From: Promethearchaeota archaeon
GTDB lineage: Archaea; Asgardarchaeota; Lokiarchaeia; Sigyniarchaeales; SOKP01
DNA length: 64,000 bases
Direction: 5' to 3'
Assembly: GCA_019057865.1 (NCBI GenBank)
Contig: JAHLWP010000001.1
Span: 124,001 to 188,000 of the forward strand
The notes beneath the pieces were generated by a model. It saw only the letters and a list, made by a program, of their open reading frames with translations, did no database searches and was not told the origin of the DNA. Made by a program: the position numbers and the translations under genes. Of this stretch, positions 17,152 through 26,224 are shown one piece after another. Numbering within the stretch: the stretch's first letter is position 1; every line of letters starts with the position of its first letter.

Positions 17152-18669
17152 TTATTTTTCACCCCAAAAATTAAATTTACCTCTACTTAAAATCATATTT
17201 GGGTCAACAGTTTTTTTGATTGATTTCATTAAATTATAAAATTCTTCTGAATAAGCTCCAATATCTACCATGAAGCGAGACAAAAAATCACCCATCATAT
17301 ACCATTGTACTCCATGTTTTATTACCCTTTCTAAGAGAGATTTCCATAATTTTATATTTATTTCTTTGATGATTTCATGGATTTCTTCATTATAATATCT
17401 CCAAAAGCTGACAAAACCAGTTGTTATCTCAACATTATTACCGTCTACTAGAGGAACGGGACCACTACCTGATATAGGACGAGTTTTCGTAATATCAAAT
17501 ATTTTTCGCATATCTGCTTCATTTTCTATATCCCATTGATCAACATCTTGCAAAATTTTGGGGAATGCACTAATTGGGCAAAAACATTCAGCTGATAAAG
17601 CTTGCATTGAAGGAAACATTCCCCATAGATTATGATACAATTGCCAATGTCCTTTTTCAACATAATGTCATTTAGCAATATTTCCATCAGATATTTCTGG
17701 ACCTAAATTTTCAGATTTTTTATTCAAAATCATATCATCTAATTTCTTAACATTTTCATTTAATTCAACTTCAGAATTTGCTTCTATAGTATAGAAAAAC
17801 ATTCCTCGCCTACGTTTTAAATGTTCCCATAACGGAAAGAATCCTTGGTCTGATCCTATAGCAACCACAACATCTGGAATAAACATCGCATCATAAACAT
17901 CAATTCCCTTTTGTCTAATTTCATTCATAATCTGTGCTGCTGTTACAGCAGATTTACGAGGCATTAAAAAAGTTTTATATTCTGCAAATTCCGGTTTAGG
18001 AAATACTTGTAAAGAAATTTTTGTTTTTACACCAAAGATTCCATTATCCCCACAAAAAAGACCTGCTAAATCAGGCCCATTTCCAAATCTATTGAATGGT
18101 AATTTCGAATATTTATTGGCCTGAGAACCGGTTTCTATTATTTCTCCTGTTGGTAAAACTACTTCCAGAGAAATTAATTGGTTAGTGCAAGCACCATATT
18201 TAGCACATCCTCCTCCACCAACAGAATGATGAGAAATACCCCCACCTACTGATGCACTCATCCCAGAACCAGGTCCCATACACCCTGTATAGAGTCCAAA
18301 ACGGCACAAATATTCATTTAGTTTTCCCCAAGAAATTCCTGCTTCAACTGTTGTTATGAGATTATCTTCATCTAAATTAATAATGTTATTCATTCTTTTC
18401 ATATCTAAAACTATACCCCCATCTCCAATAGGTTTGCTTCCACCAAATTCGCAAATACCAGCTCCACGAGGGATAACAGCTATATTCTCTTCATTGGCAA
18501 TTTTAAGGATTTCTGAGATTTCTTTTGCATCTATTGGTCTTATAATAATATCAGGTACTCCTTGTAAAACAAGATCAACATTTCTGGAATAAGCATGGCG
18601 CACATAAATATCATTTGAGAGAAACTCTTTTGATACTACTTTTTCTAACTTTTTGTAGACTTCTGACAT
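17152..18669 (-). pseudogene. GlcD-like FAD-linked oxidase, interrupted by TGA (copy A)
   Basis: This is the 5'-most gene of the array, 505 codons from ATG 18669. PCMH FAD domain: VPDIIIRPIDAKEISEILKI, VIPRGAGICEFGGSKPIG, GPGSGMSASVGGGISHHS; C-terminal domain continues to GKFNFWGEK. At 17668-17670 the codon for Trp in GNIAKWHY (present in copies B and C) is TGA. The site differs from that in copy B, so the two events are independent. Upstream is a 224-base AT-rich promoter region, and a tight 1-base link to the Fe-S gene downstream shows an oxidase/Fe-S operon. Confidence 0.85.
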
Positions 18670-18893
18670 TTTTGTATTTCCTCAATTATTTTTAATTAAA
18701 ACAATTTATGATAGAAACGATAGATTACTTAAATATAATCCAAATTAAAATAAGTTGATTTTTTATGTTTGTTCATTTTCTGCATTTGGTTTTCAAGTTT
18801 AAAAACAAATAAAACATTAAAAAACTAAAAAAATTAATACTAAGTTAGGAAGTTAAGTCAAATATAAAACTGTAAAAATTAATTTAATAATAA

Positions 18894-19199
18894 TTGAAAA
18901 ATGTTGGTGAGTTTGAAATTTACTATAGAGGTTATATATTAATTCGATTAAAAACTATTGGAACCGAATGGAAAGTTGTTGAAAAACTAATTGGTTTAGA
19001 ATCAAGTGAACCAAATGAAGAATGGAAAATAACGTATGCTACGCCTGTATATGGTGGATGGGATGTAATTGTAGAATGCTCATTCAGTAAGCTTAAGGAT
19101 TTAGACAAAATAGTAACCTTCTGCAGGGTAGATAAGGATTTATCGCAGTGGATTGAGGAAACAACTACGCTCATGGGGTCCCGAAATGATCATCCTTAA
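18894..19199 (+). CDS. Stand-alone Lrp/AsnC ligand-binding (RAM) domain protein
   Basis: The 101-residue product lacks a DNA-binding domain and consists of one alpha/beta module: an initial strand (GYILIRLK), a central YGGWDVIVECSFSKLKDLDKI block and the ending SQWIEETTTLMGSR, which is the hallmark strand-helix-strand of RAM domains in Lrp/AsnC regulators. Single-domain RAM proteins bind amino acids or other small molecules and may modulate partner regulators. Start is TTG at 18894; an internal ATG at 18902 is in another frame. It lies between the decayed array and a membrane protease gene on the same strand. Confidence 0.65.
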   Translation: MKNVGEFEIYYRGYILIRLKTIGTEWKVVEKLIGLESSEPNEEWKITYATPVYGGWDVIVECSFSKLKDLDKIVTFCRVDKDLSQWIEETTTLMGSRNDHP

Positions 19200-19252
19200 G
19201 ATTTTTCATTTAAATAAATTGGTTATAAACAAATAGTTGGATAAGAAAAACA

Positions 19253-19846
19253 TTGGATAAAATAAGGAAATATACTCTTATAATAATTATTTTTATCATA
19301 CTAATTATTCCAACGTTTTTAGGATATTATTGGGAATATTTTTTCATAAGAGAATTTGATGTGTATGTTGTTTTAATTTTAATTTTTGGCTTTATCATTT
19401 TCTTCATTATGGGTAAATTGATAGAAATTTATGTTTATAATGATAATAGAATTGAAGTGTTAAAAAAAAATGATATTATAAATGCCTTCATCTCAAAAAA
19501 GAATCGAATTGTTATATGGATTTTTTTTCCGATAATCATGATAATTGAAGAACTTATTTTCAGGTTCTACACCCTTACCTTTCTTGTTAACCAAATAGAG
19601 TTAAAAGCTTTAGTAGCTGTATTTATCTCAAGTTTGGTTTTTTCACTATTTCACATACATACTTGGTTTTCATATAGAAGTTTGAGGATATTGCTAGTAA
19701 ATCTTATATTTCCTTTTTTATTGGGATTATACAATGGCTATATCTTTTTAACAATAGGCATTATCCCCTGTTTTATAATCCATTACATAATAGTTCTAAA
19801 TTTATATTACAATCTCTATAAGAGATATTTCAAAAACGACACATAA
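19253..19846 (+). CDS. CPBP-family intramembrane metalloprotease (short)
   Basis: The 197-residue protein starts at TTG 19253 and has about six hydrophobic helices. The CPBP (CAAX protease and bacteriocin-processing) motifs are present: EELIFRF (EExxxR), FSLFHIH (FxxxH) and a later histidine in the last helix (FIIHYI). These glutamates and histidines bind zinc in the membrane. Substrates are unknown. The gene begins 53 bases after the RAM-domain gene and may be cotranscribed. A second CPBP protein is at 62446-63576. Confidence 0.8.
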   Translation: MDKIRKYTLIIIIFIILIIPTFLGYYWEYFFIREFDVYVVLILIFGFIIFFIMGKLIEIYVYNDNRIEVLKKNDIINAFISKKNRIVIWIFFPIIMIIEELIFRFYTLTFLVNQIELKALVAVFISSLVFSLFHIHTWFSYRSLRILLVNLIFPFLLGLYNGYIFLTIGIIPCFIIHYIIVLNLYYNLYKRYFKNDT

Positions 19847-19867
19847 AAAATTAATTAAAAAAAGTTA

Positions 19868-21601
19868 TTACTTCTTCCTTAATACCTTCTTATCCACTTT
19901 CCCAACAGATGTTAATGGCATCTCTTCAAGAATTTCGATCATTCTAGGAACTTTGTATTTTGCTAAATTATCTTGGGCGAACTTTAAAATATCCTCTTTA
20001 ATTTCTTCTGAAGATTCATATCCCTTTTTTAATAAAACATATAGTTTTACTATTTCAGAACCAGGACGATCAGGATCAGAAATTCCGACACATGAACAAA
20101 GCTCAATTGCAGGGTGTTTATTCATTTTATCATCGACTTCCACACTGAAAACTTTAAAACCACTAACATTTATCATATCTTTTGTGCGGTCGACGATAGT
20201 AATATACCCTTCCTCATCCATAATACCAACATCACCGGAGTAAAACCAACCCTTTTTGAGAGCATATTCAGTTTCTTCTGGTTTATTCCAATAACCCTTA
20301 AAGATCTGGGGACCTTTTATTACAATCTCACCCGGTTCACCAATAGGAACCTCTGTTTCCCGATCAACTACATCTACAATTTTAACTTCAGTTGATGAAA
20401 CTGGAATTCCAACGGTTCCAATCTTTTTAGTGCCTAGATAAGGGTTCATTGTAACTATCGGTGATGCTTCAGTCATTCCATAAACTTCTAATACTTTATC
20501 CTTTCCCACAACTTCTTCAAACTCATTTATACTTTCTGAAGGAAAAGGAGCTGCTCCCGAAATAAATATATCAATAGAACTAAAATCTAATTTTTTAAAT
20601 TTTCGATTACTTAAAAGTAATAAATAGAGTGTTGGAACGTTTACCATTAATCTAATTTTTCCTTGATAGTCTTTTGCTTTATTAGTCAAATATGTAGTAT
20701 CTCTTGGATTGGGAATAAGAATTTGTCCTGCGGCACTATGTACTGATGAGAGATTAAATGCCATTCCAGCAAGATGGAAAAAGGGAAATCCAGAAATATA
20801 AACCTCTTTGCCTGGATTTGCGCCTGGTTCCAACCAATGATAAATTTGTTTAATATTATATATTAAATTCTCATGAGTTAATATAGCCCCCTTTGGAGGA
20901 CCTGTAGTACCACCTGTATATTGTAGAAAAGCAATATCTTTTTTTGGGTCTATATCCACTTTCGGGGCTTTATCACTGGAGTAATTTTCTAATATCTCGT
21001 TATAAGTAAAGTATTTAATACCTTCCACAGGTATGACTTCACCATATGGCAATTTACCTATTTTTATTAACTGTTCTTTCATCTGTGGATCTAAATCTAA
21101 AACGTCCGCCACATTAGTAGTTATAACAGTTTTAACATTGGTCTCTCCTGATTGTAATGCATTTTGAACCTTTTCCTCGTAAAATGAATCAAGTGTAAAC
21201 AAAACCACTGCTCCACTATCTTTTAATTGATAGATAATCTCTGGTGTTTGCATCAGAAAATTCATACCTGTTGAAGTACAACCGGTATAAAAAGTAGCCC
21301 AAACAGCTACAAAATACTGGGGAGTATTAGGTAACATAATAGCTACTCTATCACCTTTTTGCACTCCCATTTCTATAAAAAAATTAGCTAAGCTGATAAT
21401 ATCTCTTTCTACTTCTTGGTATGTAGCACAATTCCCTTGAAAATCATAACAAAGACTATCAGGGAATTCCTCTACAGTCGTTTTCATCATTTCAGCTAAT
21501 GATATAACTTTAACATCTATTTCAGGCTTCACATGGTTAACATATGATTTTAACCATATTTTTTCTGAATATGGACTTCCGTCGATTTGCTTTTTAGTCA
21601 T
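19868..21601 (-). CDS. Long-chain acyl-CoA synthetase (AMP-forming)
   Basis: The 577-residue enzyme has the complete ANL-family motif set: P-loop-like YTGGTTGPPKGA (A3), YGMTEASP (A5), WFYSGDVG (A7), VDRTKDMINVSGFKVF (A8) and the C-terminal lysine in SVGKVDKK (A10). Such enzymes activate fatty or other carboxylic acids with ATP and CoA. The C-terminal SKL-like peroxisomal signals are absent as expected. Substrate specificity cannot be inferred. It is monocistronic and divergent from the acetyltransferase gene. All catalytic motifs are intact. Confidence 0.93.
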   Translation of the reverse strand: MTKKQIDGSPYSEKIWLKSYVNHVKPEIDVKVISLAEMMKTTVEEFPDSLCYDFQGNCATYQEVERDIISLANFFIEMGVQKGDRVAIMLPNTPQYFVAVWATFYTGCTSTGMNFLMQTPEIIYQLKDSGAVVLFTLDSFYEEKVQNALQSGETNVKTVITTNVADVLDLDPQMKEQLIKIGKLPYGEVIPVEGIKYFTYNEILENYSSDKAPKVDIDPKKDIAFLQYTGGTTGPPKGAILTHENLIYNIKQIYHWLEPGANPGKEVYISGFPFFHLAGMAFNLSSVHSAAGQILIPNPRDTTYLTNKAKDYQGKIRLMVNVPTLYLLLLSNRKFKKLDFSSIDIFISGAAPFPSESINEFEEVVGKDKVLEVYGMTEASPIVTMNPYLGTKKIGTVGIPVSSTEVKIVDVVDRETEVPIGEPGEIVIKGPQIFKGYWNKPEETEYALKKGWFYSGDVGIMDEEGYITIVDRTKDMINVSGFKVFSVEVDDKMNKHPAIELCSCVGISDPDRPGSEIVKLYVLLKKGYESSEEIKEDILKFAQDNLAKYKVPRMIEILEEMPLTSVGKVDKKVLRKK

Positions 21602-21769
21602 ATTATTATCACTTCAGGCAAATTTTTTGTAAAATATGATAAAATTTAGTAAATATCATTTATGATAATTTGATATTTAATATTATCCTTTAAATATCAT
21701 CTATTTGAGAATTGAATCTAAATATACGATAGAGTTGTCAAATTCAACAATTTTTCAAAGAGGAATTTT

Positions 21770-22639
21770 ATGAAAGTTTATTTTAGAAAACTAATACATG
21801 ATGATATTCCTGCTATAAGAGAAATATGTAAAGACATATGGGAAGGATATGATTATGTGCCGCATGTTATAGAAGAATGGTTAAATGATAAAGTTTCTTT
21901 AAATTTTGGTGTTTTTAAAAATGAAACCAAAGAAATGGTAGGATTTAGCCGCATAAAATTATATAATAATGAATTAGCATGGTTGGAAGGAGGAAGGGTT
22001 AAGATACCATATCAAAAGCAAGGTATTGGTAAAGCAATTACGAATTATAGTATTGATTATGCATATAAAGCAAATATAAAAGTTGCACAATATGCTACGT
22101 CCTCAAAAAATTTAGGATCAATTTCAATTGCTAAGTATTTTGGATTTAAAAACAAGAAGAGTATGAATGTTCTTGATGCAGAAAGAAATGATATTAGATT
22201 AAGGGGAGATTCATATCTTAAAGTTGAAAAAATATCTGCTAAAGAAGCTAGGAAACAATATAATAACTTTAATATTGGGCTTGGAGATGAAGTATGTATG
22301 GGGTGGTCATTTGTCCCATTAAACTACATTTCTGATGAGGATGGTGAATGGTATGTATATAATTCAGCTGCTATTCTTCAAAAAGTAAAATTTAAAAGAA
22401 TCCAGATTAAGGAAGGCCCTGGAGAATATGAAATTTGGTTGATAGTCTATGGAAAACCAAAAATAGCAGTTAGGTTGATTCAATATATCCTTAACGAAGA
22501 GTTAAATTCAATAAAGAGTAAATATTTTGAAATTTTTTGTCACCCTCATATTGCTAAAAAAGTTGAAAAGATGGGATTTTCATATTATGAGGGTGAGCCA
22601 TTTGGAGTTGTATTATTTGAAAAAATCTTAAGTGAATAG
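21770..22639 (+). CDS. GNAT-family N-acetyltransferase
   Basis: The 289-residue protein begins with a GNAT domain (residues 1-150): the strand FRKLIHDDIPAIREIC, the acetyl-CoA site RVKIPYQKQGIGKAITNYSI (variant of R/Q-x-x-G-x-G/A), and YATSSKNLGSISIAKYFGF. Residues 150-289 form a second alpha/beta module ending in ILSE, possibly a degenerate GNAT repeat, as in two-domain members. Substrate unknown. A promoter-like AT region of about 170 bases separates it from the divergent acyl-CoA synthetase. Confidence 0.82.
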   Translation: MKVYFRKLIHDDIPAIREICKDIWEGYDYVPHVIEEWLNDKVSLNFGVFKNETKEMVGFSRIKLYNNELAWLEGGRVKIPYQKQGIGKAITNYSIDYAYKANIKVAQYATSSKNLGSISIAKYFGFKNKKSMNVLDAERNDIRLRGDSYLKVEKISAKEARKQYNNFNIGLGDEVCMGWSFVPLNYISDEDGEWYVYNSAAILQKVKFKRIQIKEGPGEYEIWLIVYGKPKIAVRLIQYILNEELNSIKSKYFEIFCHPHIAKKVEKMGFSYYEGEPFGVVLFEKILSE

Positions 22640-22653
22640 AGAAAGTAGAGTGT

Positions 22654-23029
22654 CTATTTTCTGCATCTTATGATTAAAAACCATGCTATTACACGTGTAG
22701 CTGCTAAACGTGGATAATTTTTGATGGTTTCATCATTGGCAAATGGTTCACTAAAATATTCTAAGGTGAAACCTGAATTTATTAAGGTATTTAACCAATA
22801 ACTTAAGGTACGTCTAAACCTTGGAACACGAAATTTTTTCATATTTTTTGTTAATTCTTTGGGAGCTGCACTAAAAATCCATTCTTCAAATTCTCCATCA
22901 AAATTTTTGAAATAATCCCGACATATTAAACCCGTTCTTCTACCTTTATCATCATATATCCATTCGAGCTAGTTTAGTCCAGTTTTCAGCATTTTCATCC
23001 CAGAATTTCCCTACGTCTTTATCATCCAT
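22654..23029 (-). pseudogene. SAM-dependent methyltransferase with core deleted
   Basis: ATG at 23029 starts MDDKDVGKFWDENAENWTKL, the usual N-terminus of a class I methyltransferase. After ARM the frame is lost, and in the next frame the sequence resumes at the C-terminal part (WIYDDKGRRTGLICRDYF, then FRRTLSYWLNTLINSGF...) ending with a typical methyltransferase terminal strand. The middle ~100-130 residues, which should hold the GxGxG SAM-binding site, are absent, so a deletion has joined codon ~20 to the C-terminal third out of frame. The C-terminal 62 codons after ATG 22842 are open but cannot form an enzyme. Confidence 0.8.
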
Positions 23030-23051
23030 TGATATTCTCCATTTTCATATT

Positions 23052-23933
23052 TTATTTCATTATCTTTTGTTGATATTCTTTTAATAAGTCATTGGGATGG
23101 ATATATCCATTAATAGTTTTAGGTCCCTTAAAGTATTTCGCTTTTGGTAATAATTTGAAATAGAGGGCATTATTAGGACAATTTCTTAAACATCGAAAAC
23201 ACAAAATACATTTTTCATGATTAATTACAGGTTTATTATCAAATTTGATTGCGTCTGTGGGACAATTTTCACATGCTTTACAACTAATACACTCCTTATG
23301 ATTATATCCAATTAATTTGCTAGTATATTTATAGAATGGCTTTTTGAGAACACGAAAGTATGCTCTAATTATTGATCCAAATAATGTTGGATTAGACCAA
23401 TCCAAGACACCTTTTCCAGTTTTAATTACCTTCCCGAGATTTATACCAAATTGAAATACTTTTTCAATTTTTTTTCTTGACCATTTAACATGTGTAAAAA
23501 ATTTTGAGTCAAATACAGAATCTCTGGTTGGAGTAACAATTTCAATTGCCCCGATAAATTCAAAATTTTTCTTTTCAAGTATTTTTCTCACATGCTTAAT
23601 TGAGGAGCCTGGTAATCCAGCATTTGTATCAAATAAAAAAAATTTAACCTTTTTTTTTACTTTAGGTAGATTCTGAACCCATTCTAAAATATTTGGAGTA
23701 AAAGCTAGAGCATAAATGGGAGCACCGATACCAAAAACCTGTATTTCTTCAAAATTTAAATTTCTCTTTTTTATGGTGTTATATGGAATTAATTCCGTTT
23801 CAAGTTTAGCTAAAATCAATCCGTTTCTAATTAATTTTGCTATATATTTCGTATTTCCTGAGGATGAAAAGTAAATTATAGGGATTTTCAACTCAATCAA
23901 ATTCAATAAATTGATGTAAATATGTATTAGCAT
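23052..23933 (-). CDS. EFR1-type flavodoxin-ferredoxin fusion protein
   Basis: The 293-residue protein contains an N-terminal flavodoxin-like domain with the FMN phosphate loop YFSSSGNTKYIA (residues ~20-31) and a C-terminal 2[4Fe-4S] ferredoxin region: CISCKACENCP and CILCFRCLRNCP. The first cluster motif is C-x2-C-x2-C-x2-C, one residue shorter than usual before CP, which deserves care. This architecture carries electrons in anaerobic archaea and bacteria. The first ~12 residues (HIYINLLNLIE) seem to precede the domain; an internal start cannot be excluded. It sits 22 bases downstream of nothing on its strand, next to the methyltransferase fragment. Confidence 0.82.
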   Translation of the reverse strand: MLIHIYINLLNLIELKIPIIYFSSSGNTKYIAKLIRNGLILAKLETELIPYNTIKKRNLNFEEIQVFGIGAPIYALAFTPNILEWVQNLPKVKKKVKFFLFDTNAGLPGSSIKHVRKILEKKNFEFIGAIEIVTPTRDSVFDSKFFTHVKWSRKKIEKVFQFGINLGKVIKTGKGVLDWSNPTLFGSIIRAYFRVLKKPFYKYTSKLIGYNHKECISCKACENCPTDAIKFDNKPVINHEKCILCFRCLRNCPNNALYFKLLPKAKYFKGPKTINGYIHPNDLLKEYQQKIMK

Positions 23934-24128
23934 ATAATATTAATTTCCTCTAAAATCTTAGCTTTTATCAGTTGTTTTAATTAATTAAGAAAAAGTTAGA
24001 TTTAGAAATTAAAAATTCAATAGCATCTTTTTTATTATGATATTTTAAAAAGCTCAAATAATAGTAGGCGGGACTTATATGGGGAAAGATTTTAAAAGGA
24101 TTAAATGGTTCAAGTATAATTAGAAATC

Positions 24129-25472
24129 ATGCTAGTTAAAAAAAATAACTCAAAGATAATAAGCCCAATGATATCAAGGCTTCAAGGTGAAATTAAAGTT
24201 AATAAGAAAGAAGCAGTATTAAAATTCTGGAAAGAGATTGAAAAAATAGGGACACCTATCTTTGAAGAAATTGAAGGAGATGATAAGGATAACCTCATCA
24301 CTCTTCTGGTTAGGGAAGATGAAGAGGTAGAAAATATTATTTGTTATGATATATTTGTAAATGAAGATATAAAAGAGGGGTTACTTGAAAGAATTGAAGA
24401 TACAAACGTATATTTCAAATCATATAAAATTCTCAAAGGTGTGCGAGAAACATATAGTTTAAGCAAAAACGTTCCGCTTGAACCAAAAGATCCTATCGAA
24501 AATTTAGTTAAGTATAAAGATTTGGTTTTTTCAGACCCTTTTAACTCCAAAGAAACCTTATGGTTCTCCTTACCATACCCGTTCTCCACAAAAGGAGAGA
24601 AAATTCGTATCCCATGTAATGTACTTGAATCTCCTGATGCTCTTCCCCAACCTTGGTATGGTGAAAGAACCAATATTGATCATGGTAAAGTAGAAGAATT
24701 TACATCTTACAGTGAAATATTAAATGATAAACGCAATATTTTAGTTTATTCTCCTCCAAATTACAATAAGAATCATTCTCCTTATCATTTTCTTTTATTA
24801 TTTGATGGAATTATCTTTGAAGAATTAGCTAAAGTATCCTCTACTCTTGACAATCTCATTGCGGATGAAAAAATTCCACCTATTATTGCTATTATGGTAC
24901 AAAATTTTATGAATATAGATCTTACTCATAGAGCTAGGGAATTACCTCCTAACCCAAAATTTGTGAAATATATCATTAAAGAATTGTTGCCATGGGGTCA
25001 TGAAAATTTTAATATCACTACAAATCCAATTCAATCTGTTGTTGCTGGAGCTAGTTATGGAGGGATTGCATCTGCATTTATCGCATTTAAACATCCAGAG
25101 ATCTTTGGTAATGTTTTATCCATGTCAGGAGGGTATTTTTGGTATCCAGGATCTGAAATTTGGCTAAAAAGGATTAAAGATTTTAAAAATTTCGAGCACT
25201 GGTGGTCAAAAGAGGATGAAAAAGAGGGAGAATGGCTCGCCCGTCAATTTGCTCAAAGCGAAAGATTACCCTTAAAATTTTATCTTGATGTAGGCATACT
25301 TGAGGAAACCGATCCTACACAATTGTTTATTTCAAACCGTCATTTTCGTACTGTTTTACAAGCTAAAGAATATCCCATTCATTATGTGGAATTTCTAGGC
25401 GGTCATGATTTTGTTTGTTGGCGAGGTTCAATCGCGGATGGGCTCATTTACCTTATAGGAAAAAAGAAATAA
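24129..25472 (+). CDS. Fes/enterochelin-esterase-like alpha/beta hydrolase
   Basis: The 447-residue protein has an N-terminal beta-sandwich region (residues ~20-190, ending in the ESPDALPQPWYGERT linker typical of Fes-type esterases) and a C-terminal alpha/beta hydrolase. Candidate triad: Ser in AGASYGGIAS, an acid in DVGILEETDPT, and His in GGHDFVCWR. Fes and IroE relatives cleave ester-linked siderophores; related archaeal enzymes act on other esters. There is no signal peptide, so the enzyme is cytosolic. No siderophore uptake genes adjoin. A TATA-like TTTAAAAGG about 35 bases upstream indicates an almost leaderless transcript. Confidence 0.85.
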   Translation: MLVKKNNSKIISPMISRLQGEIKVNKKEAVLKFWKEIEKIGTPIFEEIEGDDKDNLITLLVREDEEVENIICYDIFVNEDIKEGLLERIEDTNVYFKSYKILKGVRETYSLSKNVPLEPKDPIENLVKYKDLVFSDPFNSKETLWFSLPYPFSTKGEKIRIPCNVLESPDALPQPWYGERTNIDHGKVEEFTSYSEILNDKRNILVYSPPNYNKNHSPYHFLLLFDGIIFEELAKVSSTLDNLIADEKIPPIIAIMVQNFMNIDLTHRARELPPNPKFVKYIIKELLPWGHENFNITTNPIQSVVAGASYGGIASAFIAFKHPEIFGNVLSMSGGYFWYPGSEIWLKRIKDFKNFEHWWSKEDEKEGEWLARQFAQSERLPLKFYLDVGILEETDPTQLFISNRHFRTVLQAKEYPIHYVEFLGGHDFVCWRGSIADGLIYLIGKKK

Positions 25473-25560
25473 TAAGAAAAAATTAATACTTTAAAACGAC
25501 TGCATAAATACACGAAGAGAAAAACTCTTATATAATTAAAAAAAAGGAAAAAGAAAAAAA

Positions 25561-26067
25561 TTATTGAACTTCAATTTGCATGAAGTTAGATTTAAATCCT
25601 TTACCACAGTTTATACAGTAAACAAATCCTTTCTCATGTAATTGTTGAGCCATTGCTTGTGAAAATTCATTTCCGCATTCAGTACAAAAAGCTGCGTCAT
25701 GATCGACAAATTGCACAACTTTTTGAGGTTGTAGTTGAGGTACCTGTTGAACTGGTTTCTGCATTACTTCAACTCCTTGTTGTTCCTGTATATTAGCATT
25801 AGGTTTTTCCTTTCCAGAAATGGCATAATATAATGCTTCACAGAGCTTATAAAAGAGAAGCCCTATACCTTTTAAGAGATAATAAATCCCTTTAAGGAGG
25901 TAATATATTAAATAGGCAACTCCTTTTATTACATAATAAGCTATGACTACAGCAAGTGCTAAAACAGCAATAACACCTATTAATACTAAGATTTGACCAT
26001 ATAATGGTTGTACTAAGAACCAATCGACAATCTCTTGCAAAGGGACACCAAAAATATTAACATCCAT
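25561..26067 (-). CDS. Membrane protein with C-terminal zinc ribbon
   Basis: The 168-residue protein starts with 25 polar residues, then one long hydrophobic span (LVLIGVIAVLALAVVIAYYV) followed by amphipathic Tyr/Leu repeats (LIYYLLKGIYYLLKGI) that likely lie on the membrane. A Gln/Pro-rich linker leads to a zinc ribbon: CTECGNEF and CINCGKGF. Function unknown; zinc ribbons of this type mediate protein or nucleic acid contacts in the cytosol. Monocistronic. Confidence 0.75.
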   Translation of the reverse strand: MDVNIFGVPLQEIVDWFLVQPLYGQILVLIGVIAVLALAVVIAYYVIKGVAYLIYYLLKGIYYLLKGIGLLFYKLCEALYYAISGKEKPNANIQEQQGVEVMQKPVQQVPQLQPQKVVQFVDHDAAFCTECGNEFSQAMAQQLHEKGFVYCINCGKGFKSNFMQIEVQ

Positions 26068-26224
26068 TCTTTATCACTCCATATTTTCAATTTATTTTTA
26101 CTTAATTAGAAAGTGTAAAAAATGAATTAAAAAAAATTCGGAGTCCAATTTTTAGAAATAGTAATCCCAATATCTTTCTAAAAATAAAGTTAAATTATTA
26201 AAAATCTTGATAAATAAGATTATT

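Noticed and set aside
15527..17670. UGA recoded as tryptophan (or selenocysteine) genome-wide
   Set aside because: TGA ends many intact genes here (2248-2700, 39524-40927, 55119-55820), intact genes use TGG for Trp, and other broken genes carry TAG, TAA or frameshifts. No selenocysteine context is expected at a Trp site.
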